Positions 1 to 8,341 of a DNA stretch of 64,000 nt are shown here, piece by piece; position 1 is the first letter of the stretch; each line of letters opens with the position of its first letter. The position numbers and the translations under genes are program-made. Location of the stretch: positions 124,001-188,000 of the forward strand of contig NZ_FRXO01000007.1 of assembly GCF_900148505.1 (NCBI RefSeq), given 5' to 3'. The notes beneath the pieces are model-generated. The model did not search any database. It had not been told where the DNA came from and saw only the letters and a list, made by a program, of their open reading frames with translations. The DNA is from Pseudoxanthobacter soli DSM 19599 (GTDB lineage: Bacteria > Pseudomonadota > Alphaproteobacteria > Rhizobiales > Segnochrobactraceae).

Positions 1-662
1 GCGTTCATCATCCGGTTGGTCTCCGGCGTCGCGTAGGCGGCGCAGACCACGAAGTCGGGCTGCGACAACACCTCGTCGAGGCCGACCGGCACCACGGCGC
101 CGTGATCGATCCGCGCATAGGGATCGTAGACCGAGACCTTCATCCGAAACGCCAGCGCGAGATCGACGATGCGCCGGCCGATGGAGCCGTAGCCGATCAC
201 GCCGACATGGGCACCGGCAAGCTGCCTGCCGAACACCATCGGGTGCGTCGCCTCGCCGGCATGGTAGCGCTCCGCGTCGCGGGTGATGCCGCGGGCGAGA
301 TCGAGCATCAGCGCGATCGCGTGCTCGCCGACGGAATCGGCATAGCCGGAGCTACAGCGGCAGACGAGGATGTTGGCGTCGGACGCCGCATCGACGTCGA
401 TGTTGCGGATGTCGACGGCGCAGCGGGTGAACAGCTTCACCCCTTCGAGCCGTTCCATCACCATGCGCGGCCCGGCGGCGAGGCGGTCGGAGATCACGAC
501 CTCGCAGCCGCGCGCGGCGTCCACCAGTGCGTCGCCCCGCAGCGGCGTATCGCTGTCGTTCATGACGAGCTCGATCCCCGGCATCGCCCGCAGCGCCTCC
601 ACGGCGGCCGGGGCATAGAAATGCTTCAGGAGATCGCGGTTGTGGGTCAGGAGAACGCGCAT
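1..662 (-). CDS. D-isomer-specific 2-hydroxyacid dehydrogenase, 3' end beyond window
   Basis: NAD(P)-dependent D-2-hydroxyacid dehydrogenase that should interconvert a 2-oxoacid and a D-2-hydroxyacid in the cytoplasm. About 220 N-terminal residues are visible out of the usual 310-330. The start MRVLLTHNRD fits the N-terminal substrate lobe, SVGEHAIALML begins the cofactor lobe, and the Rossmann glycine motif GYGSIGRR follows. The catalytic Arg and the C-terminal Glu-His pair fall outside the window or near its edge. The ATG shares one base with the TGA of the Rieske oxygenase gene (TGATG), so it is the last visible gene of the long operon that begins with RidA. Substrate unknown. Confidence 0.85.
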   Translation of the reverse strand, partial: MRVLLTHNRDLLKHFYAPAAVEALRAMPGIELVMNDSDTPLRGDALVDAARGCEVVISDRLAAGPRMVMERLEGVKLFTRCAVDIRNIDVDAASDANILVCRCSSGYADSVGEHAIALMLDLARGITRDAERYHAGEATHPMVFGRQLAGAHVGVIGYGSIGRRIVDLALAFRMKVSVYDPYARIDHGAVVPVGLDEVLSQPDFVVCAAYATPETNRMMN

Positions 663-1810
663 CACTCGTGGATCCTGTCGACGGTTTCGGGCGGCAGCCG
701 CGCCATCACCCAGCGGTTCATCGCGAGCACCATGTCGTCGCGCCAGGAGAGCGGGCCGGGCCGGGCGAGCGCGGAGGAAAGCCCGCGCTGCTGCTTTTCG
801 AGGATGCCGACGTCCTCCAGCGCCACGGCTTCCCATCGCTTGTAGTAGGGCGCGGCGCGGACGTCGAAATCGGGATACTCGGTGCAGGGCCGCGGGAAGC
901 AGCCGCCGACCGACAGCACAGAGCGGTCGACGGAAACGGGGCGCACCGCCAGCCACCAGATGCAGTCCTGGGCGCAGGCGAACTGCGTTGTCGGCTCAAC
1001 AAGCGTGAAATAGGTGCCCTTTCGGGCCTGCTCGTCGAGGCCCTCGATGGGCGGGAACGGCGGTTCCTCGCCGAGCACCGCGATCGACCGGGACGACTGC
1101 ACCTGGATGCTCAGCCATTCCCCGGCGGTCGGAAAGCTGACCGAGCGCTGCGCGCCCACCGTCGCGGCATGGACGATGCCGGTGTGGTAGGTCTCCATGG
1201 CGTTTTCGAGCAGGAGCTTCCAGTTGCAGGCGACCTCGATCTCGATGCCCCAGGTCTTCACCATGTCGCCGAAGCGGTGGCTGCCGAGAAGGTCGGGCAG
1301 GTTGCCGAGATGGGACGCCAGATCCGGCGCGCCGTCGTCGTAGTTGAGGAAGATCGCGCCTTCCCAGGTCTCCAGCCGGATCGGGATCAGCCCGTTGGGC
1401 GGCTTCTCGAACTTCGGCACCTCGCGCATCCCCGGAGCGCCCGCCAGCGCGCCGTCGAGCCGGTAGTTCCAGGCGTGATAGGGGCAGATGATGTTCTTCG
1501 CGTTGCCGCAGCCCTCCAGCAGGATCGAGGCGCGGTGGCGGCAGACATTGGCGAACGCGCGCAGGATGCCGTCCTCGCCGCGCACCAGCAGCACCGGGCC
1601 GCCGACGCTCTCGATCGCCCGGTAGTCGCCCGGCTTCGCGATCTCGTCGACCCGGCCGGCGAAGAACCAGGTCTTGAGGTGGATGTGCTCCACCTCGGCC
1701 TTGAAGATCTCCGGATCGGTGTAGAAGCGGGGCGGCGCGCTGCGGGCGTCGCCCAGCGGCGGCTCGGACCAGACATAGGGCTGCGGCATCAGCGTCACTT
1801 GGGCGCTCAT
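662..1810 (-). CDS. Rieske non-heme iron oxygenase, alpha subunit
   Basis: Terminal oxygenase component of a ring-hydroxylating or demethylating oxygenase, 382 aa. The Rieske [2Fe-2S] ligands are visible as C90-x-H92 and C109-x2-H112 (CRHR ... CPYHAW). The mononuclear iron site has the ETYHTGIVH pattern (H209, H214). No ferredoxin or reductase gene lies next to it, so electrons must come from elsewhere. It overlaps the ureohydrolase gene by 4 bp (ATGA) and the hydroxyacid dehydrogenase by 1 bp, which implies translational coupling. Within an operon that also has a Liv-type importer, a plausible role is oxidative demethylation or hydroxylation of an imported amide, amino acid or betaine; that is inference. 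Confidence 0.9.
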   Translation of the reverse strand: MSAQVTLMPQPYVWSEPPLGDARSAPPRFYTDPEIFKAEVEHIHLKTWFFAGRVDEIAKPGDYRAIESVGGPVLLVRGEDGILRAFANVCRHRASILLEGCGNAKNIICPYHAWNYRLDGALAGAPGMREVPKFEKPPNGLIPIRLETWEGAIFLNYDDGAPDLASHLGNLPDLLGSHRFGDMVKTWGIEIEVACNWKLLLENAMETYHTGIVHAATVGAQRSVSFPTAGEWLSIQVQSSRSIAVLGEEPPFPPIEGLDEQARKGTYFTLVEPTTQFACAQDCIWWLAVRPVSVDRSVLSVGGCFPRPCTEYPDFDVRAAPYYKRWEAVALEDVGILEKQQRGLSSALARPGPLSWRDDMVLAMNRWVMARLPPETVDRIHE

Positions 1811-2766
1811 GGCTGTTGGCCTCCGTTCAGGCGGTGCTCGGCGCGGCCGAGCTGGACGAGGTGCAGGGCGATGACCGCGACATGGCCGGCCAGCATCGCC
1901 GCCATGCCGGCAACGTCGTGGGGCGGGCTCAAGGTATTGATGTCGACACCGACGAAATCGAGGCCGACAAGCCCGTGCAGCAGGTCGAACGCCTCCGCCA
2001 CCGGCGGTCCGCCCCAGGTCGGGGTCGCCACGCCCGGCGCAGCCGAGGGATCGAAATAGTCCATGTCGAACGACAGGTGCACCGGCCGGTTGCCGATGGT
2101 TTCGCGCACTTCGGCGGCGATCGCGGCGGCGCCGCGGCGGCGCACGTCTTCGCCGGTGATGAGGCGGAAGCCGAGCGAGCGGGTGTGGTCGTAGGCGCCC
2201 GCCACCGGCATGGTGCCGCGCGCGCCGATGTGGAACGAGCGCGCGGTGTCGATGAGGCCCTCCCGCGCGGCGCGGGTGAAGGTGGTGCCCGTGTTCACGT
2301 CCTCGCCCGGATAGGCGTCGGTGTGGGCATCGATGTGGATCAGCGCCAGTTCGGGATAGCGCCGTGCGAGCGCCCGCAGGACCGGGAGCGTCACCGTGCC
2401 GTCGCCGCCGACGCAGAGAGGCACGGCGTCGGCGGCGACGACGTCGTGCACCGCCGCTTCCATCGCGGCGAGCGAGGGCTCGATGTCGGACGCCGTAACG
2501 TCGACGTCGCCGAGATCGACCACGCCGTCATTGGCGCGGGGATCGACGTCGGCGAGCGGCGGATAGAACGGCCGCACCTCGGAGGAGGCGGCACGGAACG
2601 CCGCCGGGCCCTGCCGCGAGCCGATGCGGGTCGGGTGGGTGCCGCAATCGAACGGCATCCCCATCACGGCGATCTGGCCGGCCTTCGCATGGGTCGCCTG
2701 CGGCACCTCGAGGAAGGTGCCGAGGCGCATCCTGGGACGCGCCGGGCCGTTGCCGGTATCGTTCAT
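1807..2766 (-). CDS. Ureohydrolase (agmatinase/arginase) family protein with altered metal site
   Basis: Member of the arginase/agmatinase superfamily, whose enzymes hydrolyse guanidino groups to urea using two Mn ions; 319 aa. The DAHTD motif (D146, H148, D150) and SFDMDYFDP (D234, D236) are intact. The first metal-ligand motif, normally GGDH, reads GGDG (residues 120-123). The substrate-side Glu of the usual VEVxPxYD block appears as Thr (INTLSPPHD, about residues 276-284). It may therefore act on an unusual substrate or carry a different metal set. It overlaps livF by 4 bp and the Rieske gene by 4 bp. Family membership is sure, activity is not. Confidence 0.85.
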   Translation of the reverse strand: MNDTGNGPARPRMRLGTFLEVPQATHAKAGQIAVMGMPFDCGTHPTRIGSRQGPAAFRAASSEVRPFYPPLADVDPRANDGVVDLGDVDVTASDIEPSLAAMEAAVHDVVAADAVPLCVGGDGTVTLPVLRALARRYPELALIHIDAHTDAYPGEDVNTGTTFTRAAREGLIDTARSFHIGARGTMPVAGAYDHTRSLGFRLITGEDVRRRGAAAIAAEVRETIGNRPVHLSFDMDYFDPSAAPGVATPTWGGPPVAEAFDLLHGLVGLDFVGVDINTLSPPHDVAGMAAMLAGHVAVIALHLVQLGRAEHRLNGGQQP

Positions 2767-3521
2767 GCCTCGATTCCCATGTAGAACGCCTTCACGCGCT
2801 CGGGGTCGATCCGCGAGCCAACGTCCTCGTGCACGATGCGGCCGAGCCGCATGACGTAGACGTGGTCCGACAGGCGGATCGCCTCGACCGCGTTCTGTTC
2901 GACGAGCAGCACCGTGGTGCCGCGGTTGCGGATTTCCTGGATGGAATCGAGCACGACGTCGATCATCTGCGGGGCGAGGCCCATGGTGGGCTCGTCCATC
3001 ACCAGGAGCGAGGGGCGGGACATCAGCCCGCGGGCGATGGCGAGCATCTGCTGCTCGCCACCGGAAAGGGTGCCGGCAAGCTGGCGCATGCGCTTGCCGA
3101 GGATCGGGAACAGCTCCGTCAGGGCCTCGATGTCGCGCTCGATGTCCGCCTTGTCGTCGCGGATGTAGCCGCCGAGCAGGAGGTTCTCGCGCACGCTCAT
3201 GCCGGCGAACACCCGCCGCCGCTCCGGCACATGGGCAATGCCGCGCCCGACGCGCAGTTCCGCCGCGAGGCCGGTGATGTCCTCTCCCGCAAAGCGGATC
3301 GATCCGCCCGCGAGCGGCAGCAGCCCGGAAAGCGCGGCGAGCGTCGTGGTCTTGCCCGCGCCGTTGCTGCCGACGAGGCTGACGATGCGGCCGGGCTCGA
3401 TCTTGATGTCGACGCCGTCGACTGCTGCGATGCGCCCGTAGGTCACCCGCAGGCCCGTGATCTCCAGCAGCGGTTCGACCTCGCGGGCGCCCTCGAAGCG
3501 CGGCATCTCCACGGCGCTCAT
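2763..3521 (-). CDS. livF: Branched-chain/amide ABC transporter ATPase LivF
   Basis: Second ATPase of a Liv-type (HAAT family) importer, 252 aa from MSAVEMPRFE. Walker A is GSNGAGKTT, the signature is LSGGEQQ, and Walker B ends LLVMDEP followed by the LivF-typical TMGLAPQMI. The reading frame is open far upstream, but that part overlaps livG and has no family similarity, so the ATG at 3521, overlapping the livG stop by 4 bp, is taken as the start. It pairs with LivG and the fused LivHM permease. The operon context points to uptake of an amino acid, amide or urea-like compound. Confidence 0.93.
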   Translation of the reverse strand: MSAVEMPRFEGAREVEPLLEITGLRVTYGRIAAVDGVDIKIEPGRIVSLVGSNGAGKTTTLAALSGLLPLAGGSIRFAGEDITGLAAELRVGRGIAHVPERRRVFAGMSVRENLLLGGYIRDDKADIERDIEALTELFPILGKRMRQLAGTLSGGEQQMLAIARGLMSRPSLLVMDEPTMGLAPQMIDVVLDSIQEIRNRGTTVLLVEQNAVEAIRLSDHVYVMRLGRIVHEDVGSRIDPERVKAFYMGIEA

Positions 3522-4288
3522 GTCCGCGCCCTCCCCAGATAGGCGGCCTGGACGGCGGGGTCCGAGAGCACGGCCTCCGGGTCGCCGTCGGCGAGGCGCT
3601 TGCCGTAGTTCAGCACGGTGAGACGGTCGCACAGGCTGCGCACGATCTGCATGTCGTGCTCGATCAGAAGCACCGTGATCCCCTTGCCGCGCACCACGCG
3701 AACGAGGTCCGCGATCTCGGTCTTCTCGAGCGCGTTCATGCCGGCGAGCGGCTCGTCGAGCAGCAGCACCTTCGGATCCGACATGAGCGCGCGGGCGATC
3801 TCCACCCGGCGCTGATGGCCATAGGAAAGCGTGGTCGCGACCCGGTCGGCCGCATCGCTGCCGAGGCCGACGAAATCGAGCAGTCCGTAGGCGCGCTCCA
3901 CCATCGCCTGTTCCGCCGCGCGTGCGGAGCGCAGGCCGAGCACGAGGGCGAGCGGAGAGGCGCGGAACTTGCGGTGGGCGCCGACCAGCACGCTTTCCAG
4001 CACCGTCATCGAGCCGAACAGGCGGAGGTTCTGGAACGTGCGGGCGAGCCCGCTCGCCGCGATGCCATTGACGCCCCTGCCCGCGATGTCCTCGCCGTCG
4101 AGCATGAGGCGACCGGCCGCCGGGCGCACGAAGCCGGTCAGCACGTTGAGGAGCGTGGTCTTGCCGGCGCCGTTCGGGCCGATCAACCCATGGATCGCAC
4201 CGCGTTCCACGGCGAGGTCGAAACCCGAGATCGCCTCCAGGCCGCCGAACCGGACGGTGATGGCTTCCGCCGAGAGGATGGCCGTCAT
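3518..4288 (-). CDS. livG: Branched-chain/amide ABC transporter ATPase LivG
   Basis: First ATPase of the Liv-type importer, 256 aa, starting MTAILSAEAITVRFGG. Walker A is GPNGAGKTT, the signature is LSYGHQRRVEIARAL and Walker B is VLLLDEPLAGMN. The C-terminal LivG-type extension (LNYGKRLADGDPEAV) is present. The start overlaps the livHM stop by 4 bp, as throughout this operon, so the subunits are probably made in fixed proportion. Only the specificity is uncertain. Confidence 0.93.
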   Translation of the reverse strand: MTAILSAEAITVRFGGLEAISGFDLAVERGAIHGLIGPNGAGKTTLLNVLTGFVRPAAGRLMLDGEDIAGRGVNGIAASGLARTFQNLRLFGSMTVLESVLVGAHRKFRASPLALVLGLRSARAAEQAMVERAYGLLDFVGLGSDAADRVATTLSYGHQRRVEIARALMSDPKVLLLDEPLAGMNALEKTEIADLVRVVRGKGITVLLIEHDMQIVRSLCDRLTVLNYGKRLADGDPEAVLSDPAVQAAYLGRART

Positions 4289-6309
4289 CGCGCCGTCCTC
4301 CGGTCCGCACCGGCCATCAGGAGGCGCACCCGGGCGCCGGCGGCGAGCCCCTGCGGACGGAACAGCATCAGCGCGATCAGGATGACGCCAAGCAGGGCGA
4401 AGCGCGTTTCCGGGTAGGCCTGCACGAAGGGGATGTCGATCGCGACCTGCAGGAAGACGATCCAGATCACGGCGCCGACCATCGGGCCGATGAAGGTGCC
4501 GAGCCCGCCGAGCACGATCAGCATCAGGATGATGATGTTCTCGAACAGGGAGAAGTTCAGCGGGCTGATATATTGCTGATAGTGCGCATAGAACACGCCG
4601 ACGAAGCCGCCGATGAAGCCGCTCGCCGCATAGGCATAGAGCTTGTAGCGCGCGGTCGGCACGCCCATGGCCTCCGCCGCCTCCTCGTCCTCGCGGATCG
4701 CCACCCAGGCGCGGCCGACATAGGAACGCACCAGCTTGGCGATGGCGAACAGCACGATGGCCGCGAGCACGACGGCCACGAAGAACTGCGCGCGGGCCGA
4801 GCCGAGCGGGTAGCCGAACAGGTTCGGGCTCGGGATGCCGCGGATGCCCATCGGCCCGCGGGTGAGGCCGACCCAGTTGATGGCGACGATGCGCACGATC
4901 TCGCCGAAACCGAGCGTCATGATGGCGAGATAGTCGCCCCTGAGCCGCAGCGTCGGCGTGCCGAGCACGACCGCGAGCAGCGCCGCGAGCAGCCCGCCGA
5001 CCGGCAGGTTGAGATAGAGCAGCCACCAGACCTCCTGCGGCTCGATGCCGAAGGTACCGCGCAGCACCAGCACGAACAGGATGGAGGTGAGGTAGGAGCC
5101 GACCGCCCAGAAGGCGACGAAGCCGAGATCGAGGAGGCCGGCGAAGCCGACGATCACGTTGAGGCCGCTCGCGAGCATGCCGTAGATCACCACGACGGTG
5201 AGAATGCGCAGCCAGTAATCGGACGGCAGCAGCGCCCCGACCGCCACGGCGACGACCAGCGCGCCGACGGCCACGGGGGCCCCGGCATGGCCGAGGCGGC
5301 CAAGCGCGCCGTCGACCTTCTCGAACATCGCGCGCACCCAGAGCGGGCCGAGCGCTCCGGCGCCGCCGAGCAGGCTGCCGCGCCCGGCCGAGTTGAGTTC
5401 GGGGCGCCCGAGCAGACCCTGCGGCCTGACATAGAGCAGCAGAACCAAGAGCACGAAGCTGATGGCGTCCTTGTAGGCCGAGCCGTTCGGCAGGTAGCCG
5501 GCGCCGAGCGCTTCGACGAGGCCGAGCACGACACCGCCGAGGGCGGCGCCGGGAATGCTGCCAATGCCGCCGAGCACGGCGGCCGTCAGCGCCTTGAGGC
5601 CAGGCAGGAAGCCCATGGTGGCGTGGGCGAAGCCGTAGCTCTGAGCATAGAGCAGGCCGGCGAGCGCGGCGAACCCGGAGCCGATGGCGAAGGCCGCCCC
5701 GACCACGCGGTTGACGGGCACGCCCACGAGCCGCGCCGCGGTCTGGTCCTCCGCGCTCGCCCGCATCGCGCGGCCGAGACGGGTGCAGGAGACGAACAGC
5801 GTCAGTCCGATCATGGCGACGACGGCCGTCGCCATCACGACGAGGTCCATCACGCTCAGGTAGATTTCGTCGAACAGCACGATGGGCGGAAAGTCCGACA
5901 GTCCGAAAGTCGGGAACGGCAGTTCCTCCGCCCCCCATATTGTCTGGGCCAGGCTCTGCAGCACCACCGACACGGCGATGGACGTGATGAGCGGGGCCAG
6001 GCGGGGGGCATTGCGGAGCGGACGGTAGGCGATGCGGTCGACGACCACGCCGAGGAGCGCGGTGACGAGGATCGCGCCGAGCGCGGCGACCGGGAACGGC
6101 AGCGCCGGCATCGGCACCGTGACGCCGACGAGCTTCACCTCATCCTGCATCAGCGACACGGTGACGAAAGCGCCCACCATGAACAGTTCGCCGAAAGCGA
6201 AGTTCACGAGCCGCACCACGCCGTAGACGAGCGTGAACGCGACCGCCGTGAGGGCATAGATCGCGCCGAGGACGAGCCCGTTCGCCAGCAACTGACCGAA
6301 ATAATCCAT
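4285..6309 (-). CDS. livHM: Fused LivH-LivM ABC permease
   Basis: Single 674-aa polypeptide containing both membrane subunits of a Liv-type importer. Residues 1-290 match LivH (starting MDYFGQLLANGLVLGAIYAL, with the EDQTAARLVGVPVNRV loop). After a linker at about 300-345 with LNSAGRGS, residues 350-665 match LivM (ASGLNVIVGFAGLLDLG, then LRGDYLAIMTLGFGEI and the AIREDEEAAEAMGV coupling loop). About 17-19 hydrophobic segments are visible. LivH and LivM are normally separate proteins of about 300 and 320-400 aa. Continuity of frame over 2 kb with no internal stop supports a true fusion. It sits between the binding-protein gene and livG. Confidence 0.92.
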   Translation of the reverse strand: MDYFGQLLANGLVLGAIYALTAVAFTLVYGVVRLVNFAFGELFMVGAFVTVSLMQDEVKLVGVTVPMPALPFPVAALGAILVTALLGVVVDRIAYRPLRNAPRLAPLITSIAVSVVLQSLAQTIWGAEELPFPTFGLSDFPPIVLFDEIYLSVMDLVVMATAVVAMIGLTLFVSCTRLGRAMRASAEDQTAARLVGVPVNRVVGAAFAIGSGFAALAGLLYAQSYGFAHATMGFLPGLKALTAAVLGGIGSIPGAALGGVVLGLVEALGAGYLPNGSAYKDAISFVLLVLLLYVRPQGLLGRPELNSAGRGSLLGGAGALGPLWVRAMFEKVDGALGRLGHAGAPVAVGALVVAVAVGALLPSDYWLRILTVVVIYGMLASGLNVIVGFAGLLDLGFVAFWAVGSYLTSILFVLVLRGTFGIEPQEVWWLLYLNLPVGGLLAALLAVVLGTPTLRLRGDYLAIMTLGFGEIVRIVAINWVGLTRGPMGIRGIPSPNLFGYPLGSARAQFFVAVVLAAIVLFAIAKLVRSYVGRAWVAIREDEEAAEAMGVPTARYKLYAYAASGFIGGFVGVFYAHYQQYISPLNFSLFENIIILMLIVLGGLGTFIGPMVGAVIWIVFLQVAIDIPFVQAYPETRFALLGVILIALMLFRPQGLAAGARVRLLMAGADRRTAR

Positions 6310-6350
6310 TCTCGACGCCGGTTCGGAGCGGCCGCCTCGCGGGGGGAAGA

Positions 6351-6382
6351 CCGGTTCCGGCGGAGCGGCGCGCCGGAACCGG
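6351..6382 (-). terminator. Intercistronic GC hairpin between binding-protein and permease genes
   Basis: A perfect 12-bp inverted repeat (CCGGTTCCGGCG / CGCCGGAACCGG) with an 8-nt loop lies in the 82-nt gap between the binding-protein stop and livHM. There is no U tract. Such hairpins commonly protect the upstream mRNA or partly stop transcription, giving more binding protein than permease. Role inferred. Confidence 0.6.
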
Positions 6383-6391
6383 GGAGCGGCG

Positions 6392-7513
6392 TCAGGGCTG
6401 CTTCGGCGCGAGTTTGAACTTGCCGTTCTCGACCGTCAGGAAATAGAGCGTTCCGGTGCGGTCGCCGCTCGCCGCGAAGGTCGTCGGCCCGGTCACGCCC
6501 GGCACGTCCTTGATCTCGCCGAACGCCTTGTTGAGGCTCTCCCGCGTCACCGGGCCGCTTTTGGCCGCGAGATCGACGGCGGCGCCGAGGGTCATGCCGG
6601 CATCGTAGCCGAGGGCGGCCCAGGCGCTCGGATCCTCATGATAGGCCGCGCGATAGGCGGTGAGGAAGGCCTCGGTGGCGGGCGTGGCGACCGATGGATC
6701 GAACATGCCGTAGACGATCATGCCTTCGACCGCCGGACCGCCGAGCTTCATCAGCTCCACGTTGAGCGCGCCGTCGGTGCTGAGGATCTGCGCCTTGATG
6801 CCGAGGGCGCGGGCCTGCTGGGCGATCTTGGCGGCCTCGGTATAGAAGCCGCCGATGAAGATCGCATCCGGCTTGGCGGCGCGCACCTTGGTGAGCAGCG
6901 TGCGGAATTCCTTGGTGCCGAGCAGGTAGGATTCGTTGCCGAGGATCTTGGCTCCGTCCTTCTCGGCGGCGGCGATGAAGGCGTCGGCGACGCCGATGCC
7001 GTAATCGTCCTGCTGCTCGAGCACGTAGATGTTGCTGAGCCCCAGCGTCTTGGCGGCATAGCTGCCCATCATGCTGCCCTGCACGGCATCGGTCAGCACG
7101 TTGCGGCGGAAATAGGGGCTGGCGTTGGAAAGCTGCGGGCTGGTGACGGCCGATGCCAGCACCGGCAGCTTGCAGTCGTTGAACACCGGCACCGCCGCGA
7201 GCGCGATGGACGAGAACGAATAGCCCATCACCACGTCTACGGCGGCATCGGAGCAGAACCGCTGGGCGATCAGCACGCCTTCCCGCGCCTCGCCGCGATC
7301 GTCGACCGCGTCGATCTTGTAGGTGGCTCCGCCCTTCTTGTTGAGCGCGTCGACAGCGAGGTCGAGGCCCTTGCGCATGTTGAGCCCGAACGCGGCGAAG
7401 TCGCCGGACAGGGCGGCGGTGAAGCCGATGGTGATGTCCTCCGCGCAATAGGCGCTGGCGGGAGCGAGCATGAGGCCGATCCCGAAGGCGGCCGCGGCAA
7501 GGCGTTTCTTCAT
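6392..7513 (-). CDS. Liv-type periplasmic substrate-binding protein
   Basis: Periplasmic binding protein of the HAAT family, 373 aa. The signal peptide MKKRLAAAAFGIGLMLAPASAYCA is followed by mature EDITIGFTAALSGDFAAFG, the standard start of LivJ/AmiC/urea-binding-like proteins. Two lobes follow (GDRGEAREGV, VVMGYSFSSIALAAVPVF, then FIGGFYTEAAKIAQQARALG). The start ATG at 7513 is preceded by a GAGGGGA-type ribosome site. It is the second gene of the operon after RidA and delivers substrate to LivHM-LivG-LivF. The ligand is not predictable from sequence alone; neighbours suggest a nitrogenous compound. Confidence 0.92.
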   Translation of the reverse strand: MKKRLAAAAFGIGLMLAPASAYCAEDITIGFTAALSGDFAAFGLNMRKGLDLAVDALNKKGGATYKIDAVDDRGEAREGVLIAQRFCSDAAVDVVMGYSFSSIALAAVPVFNDCKLPVLASAVTSPQLSNASPYFRRNVLTDAVQGSMMGSYAAKTLGLSNIYVLEQQDDYGIGVADAFIAAAEKDGAKILGNESYLLGTKEFRTLLTKVRAAKPDAIFIGGFYTEAAKIAQQARALGIKAQILSTDGALNVELMKLGGPAVEGMIVYGMFDPSVATPATEAFLTAYRAAYHEDPSAWAALGYDAGMTLGAAVDLAAKSGPVTRESLNKAFGEIKDVPGVTGPTTFAASGDRTGTLYFLTVENGKFKLAPKQP

Positions 7514-7641
7514 TTCAGATCCCCTCGGAAGGGCCGCGCGCTCTGCGCCGGCGGGAAGAACATGACCGTTTGCCGGTCTATCGTTTCGGAAGGTGTCTCC
7601 AGCCGTCCGGCATGCCGCCGGCCGACCTGGCAGGCGTTGGG

Positions 7642-8127
7642 TCAGCGGATCTCCACCGTGACCCAGGTCTCGAAGCAATAGTCGTCGGCGAGCGACATCA
7701 CGCCGATCGCTGCGCGCGGGCCGACGCCGATCTCCGGCCCGAACACCTCCTCGAACAGGTCCGTCAGGCCGCTCGCGACCTTGTGCGGCTCGGTGAAGGC
7801 GGGATCGCAGGCGATGAAGTTGAGCGAGCGGACGAGGCCGGTGACGCGGTCGAGATCGCCGACCGCATCGATGATGCAGCTGAGGCAGTTGAGGCCGGTC
7901 AGGCGGGCGGCCTGATAGCCTTCTTCGACCGTCAGGTCGCGGCCGAGCCGCCCGGGATAGAGCACCTTGCCGTCCGCGATGCCGGCCGTCTGGCCGGACA
8001 GGAACAACAGCCGGTCGCTCAGGTAATGCGGCTTCATCTTGCCGTAGATCTTGCCGTAATAGTCGTCGCCGCCGCCGGCCGACGGCAGCTTCAATCCAAG
8101 GTCCGCAACGCGCTTGCTGGCCGACAT
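7642..8127 (-). CDS. RidA (YjgF/YER057c/UK114) family protein
   Basis: 161-aa protein of the Rid family, which hydrolyses reactive enamine/imine intermediates or degrades related metabolites. Recognisable elements are LFLSGQTAG, YPGRLGRDLTVEEGYQAARLTGLNCL and the C-terminal VGPRAAIGVMSLA segment. The position usually holding Arg in the GPAR motif (here GPRAAIG) is retained in shifted form. The start MSASKRVAD at 8127 has a GGAG-like site upstream (GGGAGCAGGACATG). It is the first gene of the eight-gene operon, which fits a pathway producing imines, for example after oxidation of an amine. Confidence 0.85.
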   Translation of the reverse strand: MSASKRVADLGLKLPSAGGGDDYYGKIYGKMKPHYLSDRLLFLSGQTAGIADGKVLYPGRLGRDLTVEEGYQAARLTGLNCLSCIIDAVGDLDRVTGLVRSLNFIACDPAFTEPHKVASGLTDLFEEVFGPEIGVGPRAAIGVMSLADDYCFETWVTVEIR

Positions 8128-8217
8128 GTCCTGCTCCCACCCGGCTGAAAGCGCCGGATTTCGGGGAATGGTCGTCCCGGCGGCGCAAGGCGTCAAATCC
8201 GAACAAGCGGGAAAGCC

Positions 8218-8258
8218 ATAACCCTGCGTTATAGAGATGGCATTTTGAACGGTGTCAA
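8218..8258 (-). promoter_or_regulatory. Putative promoter and LysR-type operator of the RidA-Liv operon
   Basis: On the minus strand a TTGACA hexamer (complement of 8253-8258) lies 19 nt before TATAAC (complement of 8228-8233). The latter overlaps an inverted repeat ATAAC-N5-GTTAT (8218-8232), which has the T-N11-A form bound by LysR-type regulators. The LysR gene lies directly upstream in the same orientation. The 19-nt spacer is a little long for a sigma70 promoter, so activator dependence is plausible. Confidence 0.45.
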
Positions 8259-8341
8259 AAGCCAGCCGGATGCCGGAAAAGCCCGCACGCCGCCGCGCTG
8301 CCTTTTCTTTGTGCGTTTGCGCGGCGTCCGTGCCGCTCGCG

